A stretch of 9,194 bases of DNA from JALWSI01 sp964569095 [NCBI: uncultured Aquificales bacterium] (GTDB taxonomy: Bacteria > Thermosulfidibacterota > Thermosulfidibacteria > Thermosulfidibacterales), in the NCBI GenBank assembly GCA_964569095.1, contig CAZMTB010000080.1, positions 1 through 9,194 of the forward strand. Reading direction: 5' to 3'. Of the stretch, positions 6,688-9,194 are shown piece after piece (the stretch's first letter is position 1; every line of letters begins with the position of its first letter). The notes under the pieces are model-generated. The model was not told the origin of the DNA. It saw nothing but the letters and a program-made list of their open reading frames with translations, and did no database searches. The translations under genes were made by a program, and so were the position numbers.

Positions 6688-6849
6688 TTCCCTGCCCCTA
6701 AAATGATGACTCCGTTCATCAGTTCATGTCCTCCTTCACGCAAACCAACACCTACCTGTCCTTCTCTAATACCCACAAACGACAGCTAACTCAACAGTTG
6801 TATCGGAAAAATTTTTACCTTCTTTAGCTTTGAACCCCAGAGAAAATAT
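6684..6849 (-). promoter_or_regulatory. Leader of the cyclase gene with an unexplained strong Shine-Dalgarno
   Basis: The region from the predicted transcription start to the cyclase start codon is about 155 nt. It holds AAGGAGG (6736-6730) far from the cyclase ATG. That site precedes a two-codon ATG-AAC-TGA and then an 11-codon frame, MNGVIILGAGK (6719-6684), whose TGA overlaps the cyclase ATG in an ATGA junction. It also contains a 10-bp AAAAATTTTT palindrome (6807-6816). I cannot assign a known riboswitch. A coupled leader peptide is possible. Confidence 0.3.
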
Positions 6850-6877
6850 ATTTTAAGTTACTATTAGTCTTAGACAA
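6850..6877 (-). promoter_or_regulatory. Candidate sigma-70 promoter for the cyclase-argC unit
   Basis: On the minus strand TTGTCT (6877-6872) and TAAAAT (6855-6850) are 16 nt apart, matching 4 of 6 and 5 of 6 consensus positions. They lie in an AT-rich stretch just downstream of the mlaC terminator. This is where a new transcription unit would need to start. It is a consensus match by eye. Confidence 0.45.
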
Positions 6878-6916
6878 ACATTTTAATAAGGCTTTACCGA
6901 ACTTCTTTGTGACAAC

Positions 6917-6950
6917 AAAAAAGGGTGAAGAAACAAATCTCCTCCACCCT
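6917..6950 (-). terminator. Rho-independent terminator of the mla operon
   Basis: On the minus strand, starting 29 nt after the mlaC stop codon, AGGGTGGAGGAG (6950-6939) pairs with TTTCTTCACCCT (6933-6922). The 12-bp stem includes three G-U pairs, the loop is 5 nt, and TTTTT follows directly. The outer six pairs (AGGGTG/CACCCT) are perfect. It has the right place and form to end the mlaF-D-A-C transcript and to isolate the cyclase gene from it. Confidence 0.8.
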
Positions 6951-6979
6951 CTCATTATAACCCATATTTTCGCTAAACT

Positions 6980-7582
6980 CTACTTCTTTTGCGCAGCCTT
7001 TCTCTCAAGTATTTTTATCAAACCCTTAAACGAATGCTTTGCGATAATGTTATTTATTTGGGTTCTGTAGTTGTTCACCATGCTTATTCCCTCAATCAAG
7101 ATATCGTAGATCAGCCACTTTCCGTTCTTCAAGACCATCCTGTTCTCCATGGTGAATGTCCGGTTCTGTTTAGTCTCTATCTTCACCAGCACGCTGGCAT
7201 AGTCCCCTTCAACCGTCTCCTTCCCGAAGTAGACCTTCTCCCCGGAGTACATCTCAAACCTCTTGGCGTACTTGGCCTCTACGAAGTCCTTGAAGAGCAC
7301 CTTGAACCGCTCTCTCTCTTCAGGGGTCCTTCGTCTCCAATGTATACCCAGCACCCTCTTTGCAACCTCGTCCCAGTCAACCGCCTCGTCCAAGATCTTG
7401 TAAACCTTCTGGTGCTTCTCTTTGGTAGAAAGAGACTTATTGGAGAGAATGGATATCATCTCGTCAACATGCTCTTTCAGCTGCTTAGTGGGTTCTCCCG
7501 CCCACACTACCTGGGAAATAGAGACCAACAGCACTACTGCCAAGGAAACGATGAGCTTACCCTTCAAATCACGAGAACGCAT
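6980..7582 (-). CDS. mlaC: MlaC, periplasmic phospholipid-binding shuttle
   Basis: A 200-residue secreted protein of the MlaC/Ttg2D family. It carries phospholipids across the periplasm between the MlaA complex in the outer membrane and the MlaFED-type ABC transporter in the inner membrane. A signal peptide is clear: RSRDLKGK, a hydrophobic core at about 10-25, and likely cleavage after VWA at residue 28. The mature part has the family hallmarks VAKRVLGIHWRRRTPEERERF and a C-terminal YRTQ. The length is typical. The ATG has AGAGGAGG 9 nt upstream, and that site overlaps the mlaA TAG stop; the gap between the genes is 15 bp. It is the last gene of the operon and is followed by an intrinsic terminator. 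The lipid-binding role is inferred from the family. Confidence 0.9.
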   Translation of the reverse strand: MRSRDLKGKLIVSLAVVLLVSISQVVWAGEPTKQLKEHVDEMISILSNKSLSTKEKHQKVYKILDEAVDWDEVAKRVLGIHWRRRTPEERERFKVLFKDFVEAKYAKRFEMYSGEKVYFGKETVEGDYASVLVKIETKQNRTFTMENRMVLKNGKWLIYDILIEGISMVNNYRTQINNIIAKHSFKGLIKILERKAAQKK

Positions 7583-7597
7583 CTCTTAGGTCCTCCT

Positions 7598-8350
7598 CTA
7601 TTGGGCAATAAGGGCCCTTCTATGCTGGAAGTAGGCGTCTTTAAGCGCTGTGTAGGGATCGAGGGAGGACGCCTTGAACTCCTCGTACTCTCCAAGGGTA
7701 AGGGAGGTGGTGTTCACCTTGTCCAGGGCCACCTCGCCAAAGAATATCCACGGATTCACGTAGAATAGTGGGTGAAGCACCGTGTCACCCACATACCCCA
7801 GGATGTCCCTGAAGCAAGAGGGACCCAGAATGGGAACATCGAGGTAGAAAACCTCTTTAACCCCGTAAACCCCCAAAGTCTGTCCCGTGTCCTCGTTCAC
7901 CTTCTCCAGGCCCAACCTGGAAGAGGCAGGGTCGAAGAGGCCAACCACTCCAATGGTTGTGTTAACTATGAACCTCCCCAGCACGATCCCCGCCTTTCCT
8001 GGCTTCAACTGCAGAATGGAGTTCACCAGCCTGATGGGCGTCTCAAGGTTGTAGATGAAGTTCTTGATGCAAACCCTAACCCGCTCGGGCAGCACCGCCT
8101 TGTATCCTCTGGCAACAGGTTTCAAGGCGTAGAAGTAGAGCTTGTCGTTCACCTGGAAGAAGAACTTGTTCATTGGCAGCAGAGGATCGGGCATGGTCTC
8201 AGAACTCACCTCCGTAGCCTCCGTGTCGTAGAGCCTTGGTCCCTGGTCACTCCCCGCGAAGGATGCAGGCACCAACCCCAGGGTGCAGAGGTTCACGCAG
8301 GCGACCACCGCCACAAGGTAGAAAAGTGCTTTGCTCCTTCCCTCTCTCAT
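7598..8350 (-). CDS. mlaA: MlaA/VacJ outer-membrane phospholipid-removing protein
   Basis: A 250-residue protein of the MlaA (VacJ) family, which removes mislocalised phospholipids from the outer leaflet of the outer membrane and hands them to MlaC. The diagnostic segment [15 protein letters not shown] lies at 55-69. [18 protein letters not shown] and the [17 protein letters not shown] block follow, then [11 protein letters not shown] and GPSCFRD. The N-terminal export signal is ambiguous. VVAC (15-18) fits a lipobox, which would give a lipoprotein as in E. coli. The sequence continues hydrophobic to an ASFA|G site at 32/33 that would suit signal peptidase I. The start ATG overlaps the mlaD TGA (ATGA). 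Placement of mlaA between mlaD and mlaC differs from E. coli, where mlaA is at a separate locus. Confidence 0.92.
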   Translation of the reverse strand: MREGRSKALFYLVAVVACVNLCTLGLVPASFAGSDQGPRLYDTEATEVSSETMPDPLLPMNKFFFQVNDKLYFYALKPVARGYKAVLPERVRVCIKNFIYNLETPIRLVNSILQLKPGKAGIVLGRFIVNTTIGVVGLFDPASSRLGLEKVNEDTGQTLGVYGVKEVFYLDVPILGPSCFRDILGYVGDTVLHPLFYVNPWIFFGEVALDKVNTTSLTLGEYEEFKASSLDPYTALKDAYFQHRRALIAQ

Positions 8351-8838
8351 TTCAGTTCTCCCTCTCCTCCTTCGTCTCCCCCAGCATCACCTCCGGCGTT
8401 GCCGAACACCATCTTGCCAATAGCGGTGCTCAGGTCAAAGGGAGGCTGGGTATCCCTTATCATTCCCCCGTCCTTCAGTATTCTATCGGACGCCCCGGGA
8501 GTTATCTCAACATACTTCTCGCCTATGAGACCTTTGGTCTTCACCGCCGCCATGGCATCCTCCTGAACCTTCACGTCAGAACGCAGGAGCATGGCCACTT
8601 TGGCCATGTAGTCGTTCAGGTCCAACGAGATACTCTTCACCCTTCCAACCTCAACACCTGCAATCTCCACGCTTGCGCCTGTCTTCAATCCCCCAACCGA
8701 GGTGAACTTGGCGTAGATCAGGGTTCCCTTGTTACCAATCACCTCCATGCGACCAAGCTTAACAGAGAGGTAGGCAAGGCAAGCCAACCCGATGAGGAAG
8801 AATACGCCAACCATCAACTCGGTATCAAATCTCTTCAT
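8347..8838 (-). CDS. mlaD: MlaD, MCE-domain substrate-binding subunit of the lipid ABC transporter
   Basis: A 163-residue MCE protein anchored in the inner membrane by one N-terminal helix (about 8-26), with its domain in the periplasm. The MCE core at about 38-115 includes the strand [22 protein letters not shown] (44-65) and [13 protein letters not shown] (103-115), which are hallmarks of MlaD. In E. coli, MlaD hexamers form a lipid channel on the MlaFE transporter. The C-terminal tail (147-160) is low-complexity Gly/Asp/Glu ([15 protein letters not shown]) and probably disordered. The start overlaps the mlaF stop (ATGA) and the stop overlaps the mlaA start (ATGA), indicating translational coupling. 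The length is near the usual size. Confidence 0.93.
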   Translation of the reverse strand: MKRFDTELMVGVFFLIGLACLAYLSVKLGRMEVIGNKGTLIYAKFTSVGGLKTGASVEIAGVEVGRVKSISLDLNDYMAKVAMLLRSDVKVQEDAMAAVKTKGLIGEKYVEITPGASDRILKDGGMIRDTQPPFDLSTAIGKMVFGNAGGDAGGDEGGEGELK

Positions 8839-9194
8839 AGTTCTCTCACCCCTCTCTTTCTCCGCCCCTGTTCTATCCCTGCTTCAATAAACCGCCTGAC
8901 TATGGTATTGTCAACTTCCATTATCTCCTCCGGCGTTCCGCACGCCACTATGCTTCCTTCATAGAGCATGGCCACCTTGTGAACAAGTGAGAATATGCCC
9001 GGAATTTCGTGGGAGACAACTATCCCCGTGAACCGAAGCCTCTCGTAGGTTCTCAAGATGAGGTCGTTTATGGTGTTTGCAGTAAGGGGATCGAGTCCCG
9101 TTGTAGGCTCGTCAAAGAGCATGATTTCAGGATCGCTCACAAGGCACCTCGCCAGAGAGGCCCGCTTCCTCATGCCTCCGCTCAACTCTGCAGG
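8835..9194 (-). CDS. mlaF: MlaF, ATPase subunit of the lipid ABC transporter (5' end cut by window edge)
   Basis: Only the C-terminal 119 residues are in the window; the frame is open to the right edge. The fragment begins at the ABC signature PAELSGGM. It continues with Walker B and D-loop in [15 protein letters not shown] and the H-loop in VVSHEI, all intact. The C-terminal extension ([16 protein letters not shown]) is basic. Being directly upstream of mlaD, it is assigned as MlaF, the cytosolic ATPase that powers lipid transport with MlaE, the permease expected just outside the window. The TTG within the signature motif is not a start. Walker A lies outside the window and could not be checked. 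Confidence 0.9.
   Translation of the reverse strand, partial: PAELSGGMRKRASLARCLVSDPEIMLFDEPTTGLDPLTANTINDLILRTYERLRFTGIVVSHEIPGIFSLVHKVAMLYEGSIVACGTPEEIMEVDNTIVRRFIEAGIEQGRRKRGVREL

Noticed and set aside
6989-7768. 259-codon plus-strand open frame over mlaC and the mlaA 3' end
   Set aside because: It covers two clear Mla genes in antisense and has no recognisable domain. Similar long antisense frames lie over mlaA, mlaD and the APH-like kinase.

Overview
The window looks like chromosomal DNA from a diderm, probably thermophilic bacterium. The diderm call rests on a run of Mla (outer-membrane lipid asymmetry) genes. The thermophile call rests on a BpsA-type branched-polyamine synthase, a family known mainly from thermophilic archaea and bacteria, and on Arg/Glu-rich proteins. 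Gene order mlaF-mlaD-mlaA-mlaC resembles Desulfobacterota and related deep-branching thermophiles; I infer this lineage and cannot prove it. No RNA genes, CRISPR arrays, transposases or phage genes are visible.

Layout from right to left, in minus-strand transcription order. (1) 9194-6980: the 3' end of mlaF, then mlaD, mlaA and mlaC, joined by two 4-nt ATGA overlaps and one 15-bp gap, and closed by a strong intrinsic terminator at 6917-6950. mlaE would lie outside the window. (2) 6916-6688: a leader with a candidate promoter, then a GGDEF diguanylate cyclase gene (6687-5618) broken by one missing base just before its I-site and GGEEF motif, then argC (5539-4499). (3) 2928-4502: the only plus-strand gene, a soluble orphan sensor histidine kinase (GAF-like, Cys-rich PAS, HisKA, HATPase). 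Its stop overlaps the argC stop tail to tail. (4) 2741-2927: a divergent promoter region. (5) 2740-1, minus strand: an aminoglycoside-phosphotransferase-like kinase and a P-loop kinase that are usually one fused protein but are two TGATG-coupled genes here, then bpsA, then the first 30 codons of an unrecognised gene running off the left edge.

Functional themes are lipid traffic between the membranes, a c-di-GMP gene beside arginine biosynthesis, one cytosolic signal-transduction kinase, and a polyamine/kinase operon. The most useful points are the single-base lesion in the diguanylate cyclase, the split of the two-domain kinase next to bpsA, the Cys triad in the kinase PAS domain, an inverted repeat on the convergent stop codons, and a short unannotated leader ORF with a strong Shine-Dalgarno before the cyclase. 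I found no clearly new multi-gene system.
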